DNA of 64,000 nucleotides, from the NCBI GenBank assembly GCA_963835735.1, contig CAWIGP010000008.1, positions 69,687-133,686 of the forward strand, in the 5' to 3' direction. Position numbers and translations under genes: made by a program. This DNA is from DASQMT01 sp963835735 (GTDB lineage Bacteria; Actinomycetota; Thermoleophilia; Solirubrobacterales; Solirubrobacteraceae). Positions within the stretch are counted from its first letter, which is position 1. Each line of letters begins with the position of its first letter. Under the pieces are notes generated by a model. That model made no database searches, had not been told where the DNA came from, and worked only from the letters and a program-made list of their open reading frames with translations. This document shows positions 44,448 through 52,308 of the stretch, piece by piece.

Positions 44448-45006
44448 CCCCCGCGTCGAGCAGCAGCTCCGCGGTCGCGCGCGCCTGGCGCGCCGGCCCG
44501 CGGTCGCCGAGCGCGAGCACCGACGCGTAGACCCCCTCCATGAGCAGCGCGAGGCGGTCGCCGAGCTCCGGGTCGCCGGCGATCGCGCGGAAGCGGTCGC
44601 GGACCCAGGCCTTCGACGCGATCGCATGCTCGCGCGCCGGCGAACCGGGCTCGGGCAGCTCGGCGAGGGCCATCTGGAACGGGCACCCGCGGCAGCGGTC
44701 GGGTTGGACCATCTCGGAAAGCGCGTCGAACACCGCCAGGATCTGCGCACGCGGTTCGGCGGGCGCGCCGGCCACGGCGGCGTCGAACCACTCGCGGTAG
44801 CCACGCGCCTCGCGCTCGATGTAGGCGGCGACGAGGTCGTCCTTGGACGCGAACAGGCGGTAAAGCGTCGTCGGGGCGATCCCGGCCGCGGCGGCCACAG
44901 CGTCCACGCCGGTCGCGCGCACGCCGTGCCAGTAGAACAGCTCGCGCGCGACGCGCAGGACGTGCTCACGCGTCTCGACGGAGGTGCGGCGGGGAGCGGC
45001 GCTCAC
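44425..45006 (-). CDS. TetR-family transcriptional regulator
   Basis: 193 residues from a GTG at 45006. The helix-turn-helix is VDAVAAAAGIAPTTLYRLFASKDDLV. The C-terminal half carries RCRGCPFQMALAELPEPGSP, typical of the TetR_C_16-like group whose members carry a ligand site near Cys and Pro residues. It is divergent from an NmrA-type dehydrogenase gene, with a GGAACGTTCC dyad between (45038-45047), a common layout for TetR proteins that control an adjacent reductase in response to a toxic small molecule. Confidence 0.9.
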   Translation of the reverse strand: MSAAPRRTSVETREHVLRVARELFYWHGVRATGVDAVAAAAGIAPTTLYRLFASKDDLVAAYIEREARGYREWFDAAVAGAPAEPRAQILAVFDALSEMVQPDRCRGCPFQMALAELPEPGSPAREHAIASKAWVRDRFRAIAGDPELGDRLALLMEGVYASVLALGDRGPARQARATAELLLDAGVSRRRTA

Positions 45007-45037
45007 GCCGGTACTGTACGCTCGGAACGAATGTTAG

Positions 45038-45047
45038 GGAACGTTCC
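45038..45047. promoter_or_regulatory. Probable TetR operator core
   Basis: GGAACGTTCC is a perfect ten-base dyad in the 56-base gap between the divergent TetR and NmrA-type genes. A half-site GGAACG also occurs at 45023. A strong Shine-Dalgarno AGGAGG (45053-45058) then leads to the ATG at 45063. The regulatory role is inferred from symmetry and place. Confidence 0.6.
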
Positions 45048-45062
45048 ACTACAGGAGGCGAG

Positions 45063-45906
45063 ATGTACCTGGTGACCGGCGCGACCGGCAACGCGGGCGG
45101 CGAGCTCGTCCGGGTGCTCGCGGCCGCGGGCGAGCCCGTGCGGGCGCTCGTCCGCGACGAGGCACGCGCCGACCTGCCCCCGGGCGTCGACGTCGTGGCG
45201 GGCGACCTGAACCGTCCGGAGTCGGTCGCCTCCGCGCTCGACGGCGTGCATGGCGCGTTCCTCCTCAGCGGCTACGACCGGATGCCCGACACGCTGGCCG
45301 AGCTGCGGCGGGCCGGGCGTCGAGCGCGTCGTCCTGTTGTCCGCGTCCTCCGTGCTGAGCACCGACGAGGACAACGCGGTGTCGGCCTACCACCGCGCGT
45401 CGGAGGCAGCAGTGCGCGAATCGGGGCTCGAGTGGACGTTCCTGCGCCCGCACAGCTTCATGTCGAACGCGCTGCGCTGGGTCGGGCAGCTCCGCGCCGG
45501 CGACGTCGTGCGCGAGGAGTTCGGGGACGTCGCGGTGACAGCGATCGACCCCGGCGACATCGCGGCGGTCGCCGCGGTGGCGCTGACCGGCGACGGCCGC
45601 CACGCCGGCCAGGCCTACCGGCTCACCGGTCCGGAGTCGCTGCGGCCTGCCGACCGGGTGCGGATGCTCGGGGAAGCGCTCGGTCGGCCGTTGCGCTTCG
45701 AGCCGATCCCAGACGACGTCGCGCGCGAGGAGATGAGCGCGGCGATGCCGGCGAAGTACGTCGACGCGTTCTTCAGCTTCTTCGTCGACGGCTCGCTCGA
45801 CGAGTCCCCCGTGCTGCCGACGGTGCAGGAGGTGCTGGGCCGCCCGCCGCGCACGTTCGCGCAGTGGGCGGACGCCCACGCGGAGGCGTTCAGCCGAACA
45901 GCGTGA
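45063..45906 (+). pseudogene. NmrA-type NAD(P)-binding protein, one frameshift
   Basis: The N-terminal Rossmann motif is YLVTGATGNAGGELVRVLAA, followed by VRALVRDEARADLPPGV and ALDGVHGAFLLSG. One extra G in the run at 45315-45317 throws the frame. Dropping it gives LRRAGVERVVLLSASSV and then WTFLRPHSFMSNALRWVG, IDPGDIAAVAAVALTG and a normal end at 45906, about 280 residues in total. The family includes NmrA regulators and NAD(P)H-quinone or flavin reductases. Control by the divergent TetR is likely. The single indel could be a sequencing error. The end overlaps nucS by 17 bases. Confidence 0.78.
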
Positions 45907-46558
45907 GCGCAGGCTCGCGCTCGCCGCGCAGCTCGGCGAGGTCGACCTCGACCCAGTCGAGCCCGCGCGCCTCGGCGAGCACGCGCGCCTGCGGCTTGAC
46001 CACCTGCGCCGCGAGCACACCGCGGCAGCCGGCGAGCGCCGGATCGAGCCGGATCCGCTCCAGGTAGCGCGACAGCTGCTCGACCGCATCGATCGTCCCG
46101 ATGCGCTTGATCTCGACCGCGATCCAGCCGTCGTCGCCGTCGCGGCACATCAGGTCGACCGGCCCGATGTCGGTCGGCCACTCGCGCCGCACGAGCCGGA
46201 ACCCCTCGCCACACCACTCCGGGGCGGCGGCGAGCGCCACCTGCAGGTGCGCCTCGACGCCGTCCTTCTCCAGCCGCGCCGCGTCGAAGTCCATCGCGTG
46301 CGTGACCTCCGACAGGACCTCGGCGAGCCTGATCTCGAGCCGGTCCTCGCCCTTGTGCTTGCGCACGACGATCGTGTCGCCGTCCTCCTCGATCACGGTC
46401 GGCGGGGTCATCCAGTTGAGCGGCTTGTACCCGCCTGCGTCGGCGTGCACGAGCACCGATCCGTCGGCCTTGACCATGATCAGCCGCAGCGCCTCCGGCA
46501 GGTGCGCGGTCAGGCGACCGCTGTAGTCGACGGCGCAGCGAGCGACGATCAGGCGCAT
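45890..46558 (-). CDS. nucS: Endonuclease NucS (EndoMS), mismatch-specific
   Basis: 222 residues from the ATG at 46558. The C-terminal RecB-like nuclease site shows PVDLMCRDGDDGWIAVEIKR (Asp, Glu, Lys) with the following AVEQLSRYLERI. The N-terminal domain reads RLIVARCAVDYSGRLTAHL. The protein ends LTLFG, which resembles a beta-clamp-binding motif. NucS cuts both strands at mismatches in actinobacteria and archaea, taking the place of MutS/MutL. Its 3' end overlaps that of the convergent NmrA-type gene. A longer start at 46591 is possible but unlikely. Confidence 0.93.
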   Translation of the reverse strand: MRLIVARCAVDYSGRLTAHLPEALRLIMVKADGSVLVHADAGGYKPLNWMTPPTVIEEDGDTIVVRKHKGEDRLEIRLAEVLSEVTHAMDFDAARLEKDGVEAHLQVALAAAPEWCGEGFRLVRREWPTDIGPVDLMCRDGDDGWIAVEIKRIGTIDAVEQLSRYLERIRLDPALAGCRGVLAAQVVKPQARVLAEARGLDWVEVDLAELRGEREPALTLFG

Positions 46559-46679
46559 CGCGGCACCGTACCGGCGATCTCGGCGGATCATGCGCGCCTA
46601 CCTGTCGATTCCTGACCGGGCCGTTCGTCATACGATCGGACGGCGGCGACCGGTGCCGCCCCCGACCCAGGAGGTACGA

Positions 46680-47036
46680 ATGCGCTATCTGCTGCTCATC
46701 TACGGCGACGAGTCGAGGCTCGCCGCGATGAGCAAGGAAGAGCTGCAGGCCGACATGCAGAACTGGATCGAGTACACCACGGCGATCATGGAGTCGGGCG
46801 CCAGCCCGGCCGGCGAGGCGCTGCAGCCCACCACGACCGCCACGTCCGTGCGCGACGACAACGGCACCCCGCTCGTGACGGACGGCCCGTTCGCGGAGAC
46901 GAGGGAGCAGCTCGGTGGGTACTACCTGCTGGACGTCGAGAACCTCGACGAGGCGATCAAGTGGGCGCATCGCTGCCCCGGCGTCAAGTACGGGACGATC
47001 GAGCTGCGCCCGATCCAGGAGTTCGAGCAGGGCTGA
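46680..47036 (+). CDS. YciI/DGPF-domain protein
   Basis: 118 residues with RYLLLIYGDESRLAAMSKEE at the start and TDGPFAETREQLGGYYLLD, the DGPF motif of the YCII-related family, followed by IELRPIQEF. A strong CAGGAGG precedes the ATG. These small ferredoxin-like proteins usually sit beside an ECF sigma factor gene of the SigJ/Sig41 type, as here, and are thought to work with it. Function is otherwise unknown. Confidence 0.9.
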   Translation: MRYLLLIYGDESRLAAMSKEELQADMQNWIEYTTAIMESGASPAGEALQPTTTATSVRDDNGTPLVTDGPFAETREQLGGYYLLDVENLDEAIKWAHRCPGVKYGTIELRPIQEFEQG

Positions 47037-48295
47037 GCGGTTCCACCGGCACCTCCGCGGCCGACGCGGTCGCGCGCTGCTTCCGGGCCGAGTTCGGCCG
47101 CGCTGTCGCGATCCTCGCGAGTGCGCTTGGCGGTGACGTCGACCGCGCGGAGGAGGCCGTGCAGGACTCCTACGCCGTCGCACTGGACCGCTGGCCGCGC
47201 GACGGCATCCCGTCGGCGCCGGCAGCATGGATCCTCACCACGGCGAAGCGGCGCGCAATCGACCGGCTGCGGCGCGAGGCCGCGCTGCGCGACAAGCAAG
47301 CGCTGCTCGCGCGCGGGCTGGAGGAGGCGGTGCGCGACCTGCCCGGCGAGGACGCGGCGATGATCCCCGACGAGCGGCTCGGGCTCGTGTTCGCGTGCTG
47401 CCACCCGGCGCTCGCGCTCGAGGCGCAGGTGCCGCTCACGCTGCGGCTCGTCGGCGGCCTGACCGTGCCGGAGATCGCCAGGGCGCTGCTGCTGCCGGAG
47501 GCGACCGTCGCGCAGCGGCTCGTGCGCGCGAAGAAGAAGGTGCGGCTGTCGGGCATCCCGCTCGCCGAGCCGCCGCCGGACGCGCTGCAGGACCGGCTCG
47601 CCGCTGTCCTCGCCGTGCTGTACCTCGTGTTCAACGAGGGCTACGCGGCGACCGGCGGCGATGCGCTCGTGCGCGACGACGTCGCCGACGAGGCGATCCG
47701 ACTCGCCCGCGTCGTGCACGAGCTGCTGCCGGACGAGCCCGAGCCCGCCGGCCTGCTCGCGTTGATGCTGCTCCACCACGCCCGCCGGGCGGCGCGAGTA
47801 GGCGCCGGCGGGGAGCTCGTGCTGCTCGAGGCGCAGGACCGCGGCATCTGGGACCGCGGCATGATCGGCCAGGCGCTGCCGCTCGTCGACCGCGCACTCA
47901 CGCTGCGCCGCCCGCCCGGCCCGTATGCGCTGCAGGCCGCAATCGCCGCGGTACACGCCCAGGCTCCTCGGGCCGAGGCCACGGACTGGCGTCAGATCGC
48001 GCTGCTCTACGACGAGCTCGGCCGCGTGCTGCCGACGCCCGTGGTGACCTTGAACCGCGCGGTCGCGGTGGCGATGTCGGAGGGCCCGGCGGCCGGCCTG
48101 ATGCTGGTCGACGCGCTCGCCGCCGGCGGGGCGCTCGACGATTACCACCTGCTGCACGCGGCGCGCGCCGACCTGTTGCGGCGCGAGGGGCGGACCGAAG
48201 AGGCCGCCGCCGCGTACGCGCGGGCGCTGGAGCTGGCCACGAACGCGGCCGAGCGGCGCTTCCTCGCGGCGCGGTTGCAAGAGTGCGGGCGTTGA
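46961..48295 (+). CDS. ECF sigma factor with C-terminal DUF6596/SnoaL-type domain
   Basis: Family members begin near GTSAADAVARCFRAEFGRA, region 2 includes VDRAEEAVQDSYAVALDRW, and region 4 is LTLRLVGGLTVPEIARALLLPEATVAQRL. The rest (LYLVFNEGYAATGGDALVRDD to the end) is the long helical domain of the ECF41/42-type sigma factors paired with YCII proteins. No ATG, GTG or TTG lies at the family start. A GTG at 46961 is given here, overlapping the YciI gene by 76 bases, but a CTG at 47033 that overlaps the YciI stop (CTGA) is equally possible. The sigma factor and YciI gene form one unit. Confidence 0.82.
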   Translation: MGASLPRRQVRDDRAAPDPGVRAGLSGSTGTSAADAVARCFRAEFGRAVAILASALGGDVDRAEEAVQDSYAVALDRWPRDGIPSAPAAWILTTAKRRAIDRLRREAALRDKQALLARGLEEAVRDLPGEDAAMIPDERLGLVFACCHPALALEAQVPLTLRLVGGLTVPEIARALLLPEATVAQRLVRAKKKVRLSGIPLAEPPPDALQDRLAAVLAVLYLVFNEGYAATGGDALVRDDVADEAIRLARVVHELLPDEPEPAGLLALMLLHHARRAARVGAGGELVLLEAQDRGIWDRGMIGQALPLVDRALTLRRPPGPYALQAAIAAVHAQAPRAEATDWRQIALLYDELGRVLPTPVVTLNRAVAVAMSEGPAAGLMLVDALAAGGALDDYHLLHAARADLLRREGRTEEAAAAYARALELATNAAERRFLAARLQECGR

Positions 48296-48333
48296 GGCGC
48301 GCGAGCGGCGACGGCGCGCCTGAGGGCGCGACG

Positions 48334-48708
48334 GGCGCCGGCGAACGGGAACGGCGGCATTGAGCAGGGGCCCGGAGCGGAGTCGCGCTCAGCGCGCGGC
48401 GAAGAGCAACGGCGGCATTGAGTAGGGGCCCGGAGCGGGGCCGCACGCACTTGGGGCGCCTTGACCACCGCATGGGTGGTCAAAGCGCCCCGAGTCGTCG
48501 CGAGGGCGGCATTTCGGTCAGCATTCGAACGCTCGACAGCCGCGGGTCGCGATGCGGGGCGCTTTTGACTCGCTATCCGGGTCAAAGGCGCCCCGCGTCG
48601 AACTGGGGCGCCTTGAGGTCGCCCCGCGTGATCCCGGGCGGGCCCAGCGCGTGCTGCCGGCGAGGCCGATCCCCGCTCCCTCAATGCCCGCCGTTCGCCG
48701 ACGCCGCC
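48334..48708. repeat. Composite palindromic intergenic element, copy 2
   Basis: This fills the 426-base gap between two convergent genes (48296-48721); I see no gene in it. Outer left arms GGCGCCGGCGAACGG (48334) and a 30-base direct repeat ACGGCGGCATTGAG..GGGCCCGGAGCGG at 48351-48380 and 48409-48438 face a right arm at 48666-48708 (GCTCCCTCAATGCCCGCCG). Hairpin A has arms 48453-48469 and 48475-48491 (16 of 17). Hairpin B has arms 48554-48569 and 48581-48596 (15 of 16). A third partial copy is at 48605-48625. All share GGGGCGC and CTTTGA motifs with copy 1. Confidence 0.8.
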
Positions 48709-48721
48709 TAGCCGCCCAAAC

Positions 48722-49978
48722 CTACGCCGCAGCCGACTCCCGCTCCAACTCGCGCGGCGCCATCCCCAGCACGAGCTCGCGCAGGTCGCGCACCTCGGGA
48801 TCGTCGCGCAGCTCGAGCGCCCGCTCGCACGCCGCGAGGCAGTCCGACGTTCGGTCGGTGCGCGCGAGCGCGTGCGCCAGCCGCGCCCACGCCCCCGGAG
48901 AGTCGGGCGCGAGCTCGGTCGCCTGCTCGCACGCCGAGACCTCGGCGCCGAGATCGCCGGCCAGGTGCGCGACCAGTGCGAGGTCGAGCAGGCCCTGCTC
49001 GGTCGGCGCGATCGCCCGCGCCCGCTCGAGCGCCTCGCGCGCGGCCGCGCGGTCGAACGTGCGCAGCCGCAGCCGCCCCAGCCGCTCCCACGCCGAGCCG
49101 TCACCCGGAGCGCGCTGCGCCTCTCGCTCGGCGGCGTCCACCGCCTGCGAGAGCGAGCCCATGTCCTCGTAGATCCGCGCCGCGGTCCGGTACGGCGCCG
49201 GGCGCCCCGGCTCCTCGCGGATCCAGTCGCGCACCGCGCGCGCCGCAGCGGCGTACTCGCCGGCCTGCCAGTACGCGGTCGTGAGCAGGCGCAGCACGGC
49301 GGTGTTGCGCGGTTCGGCGTCGCGCGCGTACACGAGCCGGCGCGCGGCGAGCGCGAAATCGCCCTCGGCCAGTGCATGCTTGGCGGCGGTCATGAAGCGC
49401 TCGACGCGCTCGGCGCCCGGATCGGGCCGCGCGAAGTCGACGAATTGCAGCGAGCCCGCCGGCACCGTCCGGATGCCCTGGTTGAACGACACGCGCGCCC
49501 ACTGCTGGATGTCGTCGCCGTCGCCCGTGAAGTAGATGCCGTTCACGCTGCCCACGCCCCACTCGGGATACGAGAGGCAGCGCGCGTAGCGGTGCACGAC
49601 CGAGTGGTCTGGCACGCGCGAGCCGAACGGGTCGTGCTTCGCGGTGTCGGCGGCAGTGGCCCGCTGGCGCTGCTCCTCCGCGTATGCGCGCGCACCCTCC
49701 TCGGCGCGCCGCTTGCGAGCCGCCGCGGCGGAGACCTTGACCGCGTTGCGGGACACGCGCCCGCCACGTGATTCCTCCGCTAGCTGCTCGAGCTGGTCGG
49801 CCGCCTCGTTGACCGCCTTCAGGTGGCGCTCGTGCTGGCGCTGCCTGCCGGGCGGCGCGATGTCCGGGTGCCAGCGCTTGGCCTGCCGGCGCCGCGCGAG
49901 CTGGATGTCGCGCTTGTCGAAAGGCGGCTCGATCTCGAGTAGGAGGACGGCCTGTTCAATGTCCAGCACCTGCGGCAT
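48722..49978 (-). CDS. J-domain protein with TPR array
   Basis: 418 residues. A J-like domain at 1-65 reads LLEIEPPFDKRDIQLARRRQ and KRWHPDIAPPG, retaining the HPD tripeptide needed to stimulate DnaK ATPase. A basic coiled-coil linker (AAARKRRAEEGARAYAEEQR) follows, then a beta segment (YPEWGVGSVNGIYFTGDGDD), and about six TPR-type helix pairs from 195 onwards (ALAEGDFALAARRLVYARDA and similar). It likely brings DnaK to a partner complex. It is unlike DnaJ or CbpA in full architecture. It converges with the sigma factor gene across the palindromic element. Confidence 0.85.
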   Translation of the reverse strand: MPQVLDIEQAVLLLEIEPPFDKRDIQLARRRQAKRWHPDIAPPGRQRQHERHLKAVNEAADQLEQLAEESRGGRVSRNAVKVSAAAARKRRAEEGARAYAEEQRQRATAADTAKHDPFGSRVPDHSVVHRYARCLSYPEWGVGSVNGIYFTGDGDDIQQWARVSFNQGIRTVPAGSLQFVDFARPDPGAERVERFMTAAKHALAEGDFALAARRLVYARDAEPRNTAVLRLLTTAYWQAGEYAAAARAVRDWIREEPGRPAPYRTAARIYEDMGSLSQAVDAAEREAQRAPGDGSAWERLGRLRLRTFDRAAAREALERARAIAPTEQGLLDLALVAHLAGDLGAEVSACEQATELAPDSPGAWARLAHALARTDRTSDCLAACERALELRDDPEVRDLRELVLGMAPRELERESAAA

Positions 49979-50006
49979 GACCGTCTAACGGTAGCTGCCC
50001 GGTGCG

Positions 50007-51425
50007 TCAATCCTCCTCCCGGTCGTGGTCGTCGCGGTCGCGGTCGCCGTGGTCGTCGCGGTCGCCGTGGCGGTCGCGGTCGCCGTGGTCGTCACGGTCG
50101 CCGTGGTGGTCGCGGTCGCCATGATCGTCGCGGTCGCCGTGGTGGTCATGTTTGCGCGCCGGCCGGAAGTAGTGCTGTTGCCGCCAGCGGCTCACCTTCC
50201 TGCCGATCCTGACGCCCACCTCGTCGGCGAGCCGGAAGTGGATCCCGGACCAGACGCGCGCGTCGACGATCTCGTCGGCCGCCTGCGAGAAGCTCGTGTA
50301 GCTCCGTGTCACCGGGAGGGGGTTGGCCGTGTTCGTGGTGCCGAATGCGATGCCGTCGGTGCCGAAGAAGTCCTGCAGCGCCCCGGCAGCGGCGCCGCCG
50401 AACGCCGAGAGCCCCGACGGATGGTCCGGGTATGGCGGGTTGGGGATCAGCGGCAGCCATGCCGGATCGGCCACGGTGCGCGGGTTGCCGTCGCCGGCGG
50501 CCTCGCGGATCGCGGTGATCGGCCGCCAGAACGAGTGGCGCGCCTTCTCGGCCCACGTCGTGATCGCGGCGTCGGCGCTCGTCAGGTAGACCATCGCGAA
50601 CATCCGCGCGTTGTCGGCGAGCGTCCCGCCGTGTTTCTGGGCGATGTCGCGGAAGAGGGCGCTCCATGTCCCGATAGCGTTCGCCGCGCCCCAGAACCGG
50701 GAAGCGGCGGTCTGGTCGGGCGTGCGCGTCGTGCTGTTGACGGCGCCGACCGACTTGACCTCGTCGAACTCCCGCGCGTACCGGCGGCTCGTCAGCCGCA
50801 GCGGGCCGCGGCCGGCGAACTGGGAGGAGTCGCGGACCAGGAACGGCTTCACGTCCTTCAGCCACGCCCCGGGGTCGTTGGTGAACGGCGGCAATGGCGG
50901 CCGCCACTGACCCGGCAGCATTCCGACCGGGAAGCCGGGCTGTCCGAAGCGGCCATCGTTGGTCCGGGCCGCGATCATCGCCTCAGCGGCGGCGTTGCCG
51001 GTGTCGATGCCGCCCTGCTTCGCGCGGCCGTCCGGGATGGCGGCGAGCGACGCTGCGTAGAGCGGATCCAGAATCGCCTTGAGCGCGAGCGGGTCCGCGA
51101 CGAGCGGCTTGTCACTGTCCACGAGGACGCGGTAGGCCGCAGTTGCCGCGGCGGCGTCCTGCGAGTACCAGCGCCGCGCCCGCGGCGACACGAGATAGGG
51201 CTGATAACGCCCGTCGATCGCGTTGACGGCGTCGTACATGGCGCCGTGCACCATCGCGAAGTGCGGTAGCGCGAACGCACCCTGGTTGGCGACGCTGACC
51301 AGCGCATTCGCGGTGATCCCGTTCCACTCCGTGACGGTGTCCGCGCGTGCCGGGGCGGCCACGACGACGGTCGACAACGCGATGGCGCCAGCAGCCAACG
51401 CACGACGTGCACGATGTGCGCACAT
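50007..51425 (-). CDS. Secreted vanadium haloperoxidase/PAP2-like protein with His-Asp-rich tail
   Basis: 472 residues. A signal peptide (about 1-28, ending VVVAAPARA) leads to the vanadate/phosphate-binding helices: KARHSFWRP (KX6RP), HPSGLSAFGG in place of PSGH, and ARVWSGIHFRLADE (RX5H). The missing His in the middle motif is the general acid/base in haloperoxidases, so catalysis may be lost or altered. The last 50 residues repeat a DHGDRD unit, strongly acidic and His-rich, and may bind metal outside the cell. AGGAGG precedes the ATG at 51425. The family is secure; the activity is doubtful. Confidence 0.82.
   Translation of the reverse strand: MCAHRARRALAAGAIALSTVVVAAPARADTVTEWNGITANALVSVANQGAFALPHFAMVHGAMYDAVNAIDGRYQPYLVSPRARRWYSQDAAAATAAYRVLVDSDKPLVADPLALKAILDPLYAASLAAIPDGRAKQGGIDTGNAAAEAMIAARTNDGRFGQPGFPVGMLPGQWRPPLPPFTNDPGAWLKDVKPFLVRDSSQFAGRGPLRLTSRRYAREFDEVKSVGAVNSTTRTPDQTAASRFWGAANAIGTWSALFRDIAQKHGGTLADNARMFAMVYLTSADAAITTWAEKARHSFWRPITAIREAAGDGNPRTVADPAWLPLIPNPPYPDHPSGLSAFGGAAAGALQDFFGTDGIAFGTTNTANPLPVTRSYTSFSQAADEIVDARVWSGIHFRLADEVGVRIGRKVSRWRQQHYFRPARKHDHHGDRDDHGDRDHHGDRDDHGDRDRHGDRDDHGDRDRDDHDREED
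50019..50155. repeat. In-gene tandem repeat encoding the DHGDRD tail
   Basis: About seven imperfect 18-base units (on the reverse strand GACCACGGCGACCGCGAC and variants) encode the C-terminal tail of the haloperoxidase-like protein. Some units are shortened or replaced (HHGDRD, DRHGDRD, DRDRD), which suggests replication slippage. On the forward strand the same bases read as an Ala-Val repeat, which is only a shadow. Confidence 0.75.
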
Positions 51426-51528
51426 TTCGCGTCCTCCTGGGGATCGTGATGCGAGGCAGCGAGCGGAGCGTGCCGCTCAGATGGGGATCAGCCGACTCTC
51501 TTACTCTCGGCCGGCGAAGTCAACCGTC

Positions 51529-52308
51529 TTAATCGACGAGCCGCTTCTCCAGGCGCCAGATCGCCAGCCGCCACATGAGCAGGCCGAACGCGATCAGCAC
51601 CGCCACGTGTCCGGCGTCCGCCCAACCGTCGAACCCGAACGCCGCGTGGCGGACGAGCTGGACCAGGTGGTAGAGCGGGTTGAACTGCGCCAGCGTCTGC
51701 GCCCACTCCGGCAGCTGGTCGAGCGGGAAGAACGTGCCGGCGACCAGGAACAGCGGCGTCAGGCCCGCGCTGATGATGTAGTTGAAGTTCTCGATCGACG
51801 TCGCCATCGCCGACGCCAGGATCCCGAAGCTCGCCCAGCCGAACCCGGCGATGCAGCCGAAGAAGGGCACGAACAGCATCCCCCAGCGCGGGTCGAGCCC
51901 GAATACGATCGCCACCAGCAGCGGCACGCAGCCGTAGACGCCGGAGCGGAACGCGATCCACAGCGCCTCGGCCGTCACCAGCTCCTCGGTATCGACCGGC
52001 GCGGCGAGGATCGCGTCGTAGGTGCGCTGGAACTTGTACTTGATGAACGTCCCGAACATCGCGGCGAACGCCGACGAGAACAGCACCGCGGTGGCGACCG
52101 TGCCGGTGCCGACGAACTCGACGTAGTCGTAGCCGCCGACGGTGGAGACGAGCGAACCGAAGCCGAAACCGAACGCGACCAGGTAGATCGTCGGCTCGAC
52201 CGTCGCCGAGAACGTCGTCGAGCGCCAGTACGAGGAGAAGTTGATGATCTCCCGCATCAGCACGCCGAGCAGCGCAGGCCGCTCGAGCCGTCCCACCCGG
52301 CCGTTCAT
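51529..52308 (-). CDS. ABC-2 type permease, NodJ-like
   Basis: 259 residues with six hydrophobic helices. The first loop has FSSYWRSTTFSATVEPTIYL, and the NodJ-type core reads YVEFVGTGTVATAVLFSSAF and FKYKFQRTYDAILAAPVDTEE with the coupling helix, then AGTFFPLDQLPEWAQTLAQF. It pairs with the ATPase upstream, with which it overlaps by four bases (ATGA, 52305-52308). The pair should export a lipid-linked saccharide or a hydrophobic compound. No biosynthesis genes lie next to it to name the cargo. Confidence 0.9.
   Translation of the reverse strand: MNGRVGRLERPALLGVLMREIINFSSYWRSTTFSATVEPTIYLVAFGFGFGSLVSTVGGYDYVEFVGTGTVATAVLFSSAFAAMFGTFIKYKFQRTYDAILAAPVDTEELVTAEALWIAFRSGVYGCVPLLVAIVFGLDPRWGMLFVPFFGCIAGFGWASFGILASAMATSIENFNYIISAGLTPLFLVAGTFFPLDQLPEWAQTLAQFNPLYHLVQLVRHAAFGFDGWADAGHVAVLIAFGLLMWRLAIWRLEKRLVD

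Noticed and set aside
48334..48708. Possible small genes or ncRNA gene in the 426-base gap
   Set aside because: Short open frames there lack ribosome sites and family features; the DNA is better explained by nested palindromes. An RNA cannot be excluded.
50019..50155. Regular 18-base repeats as a possible CRISPR array
   Set aside because: Units are contiguous without spacers and encode a protein tail.
50025..51269. Forward frame starting with an Ala-Val repeat
   Set aside because: Antisense reading of the DHGDRD repeat and of the haloperoxidase-like gene.
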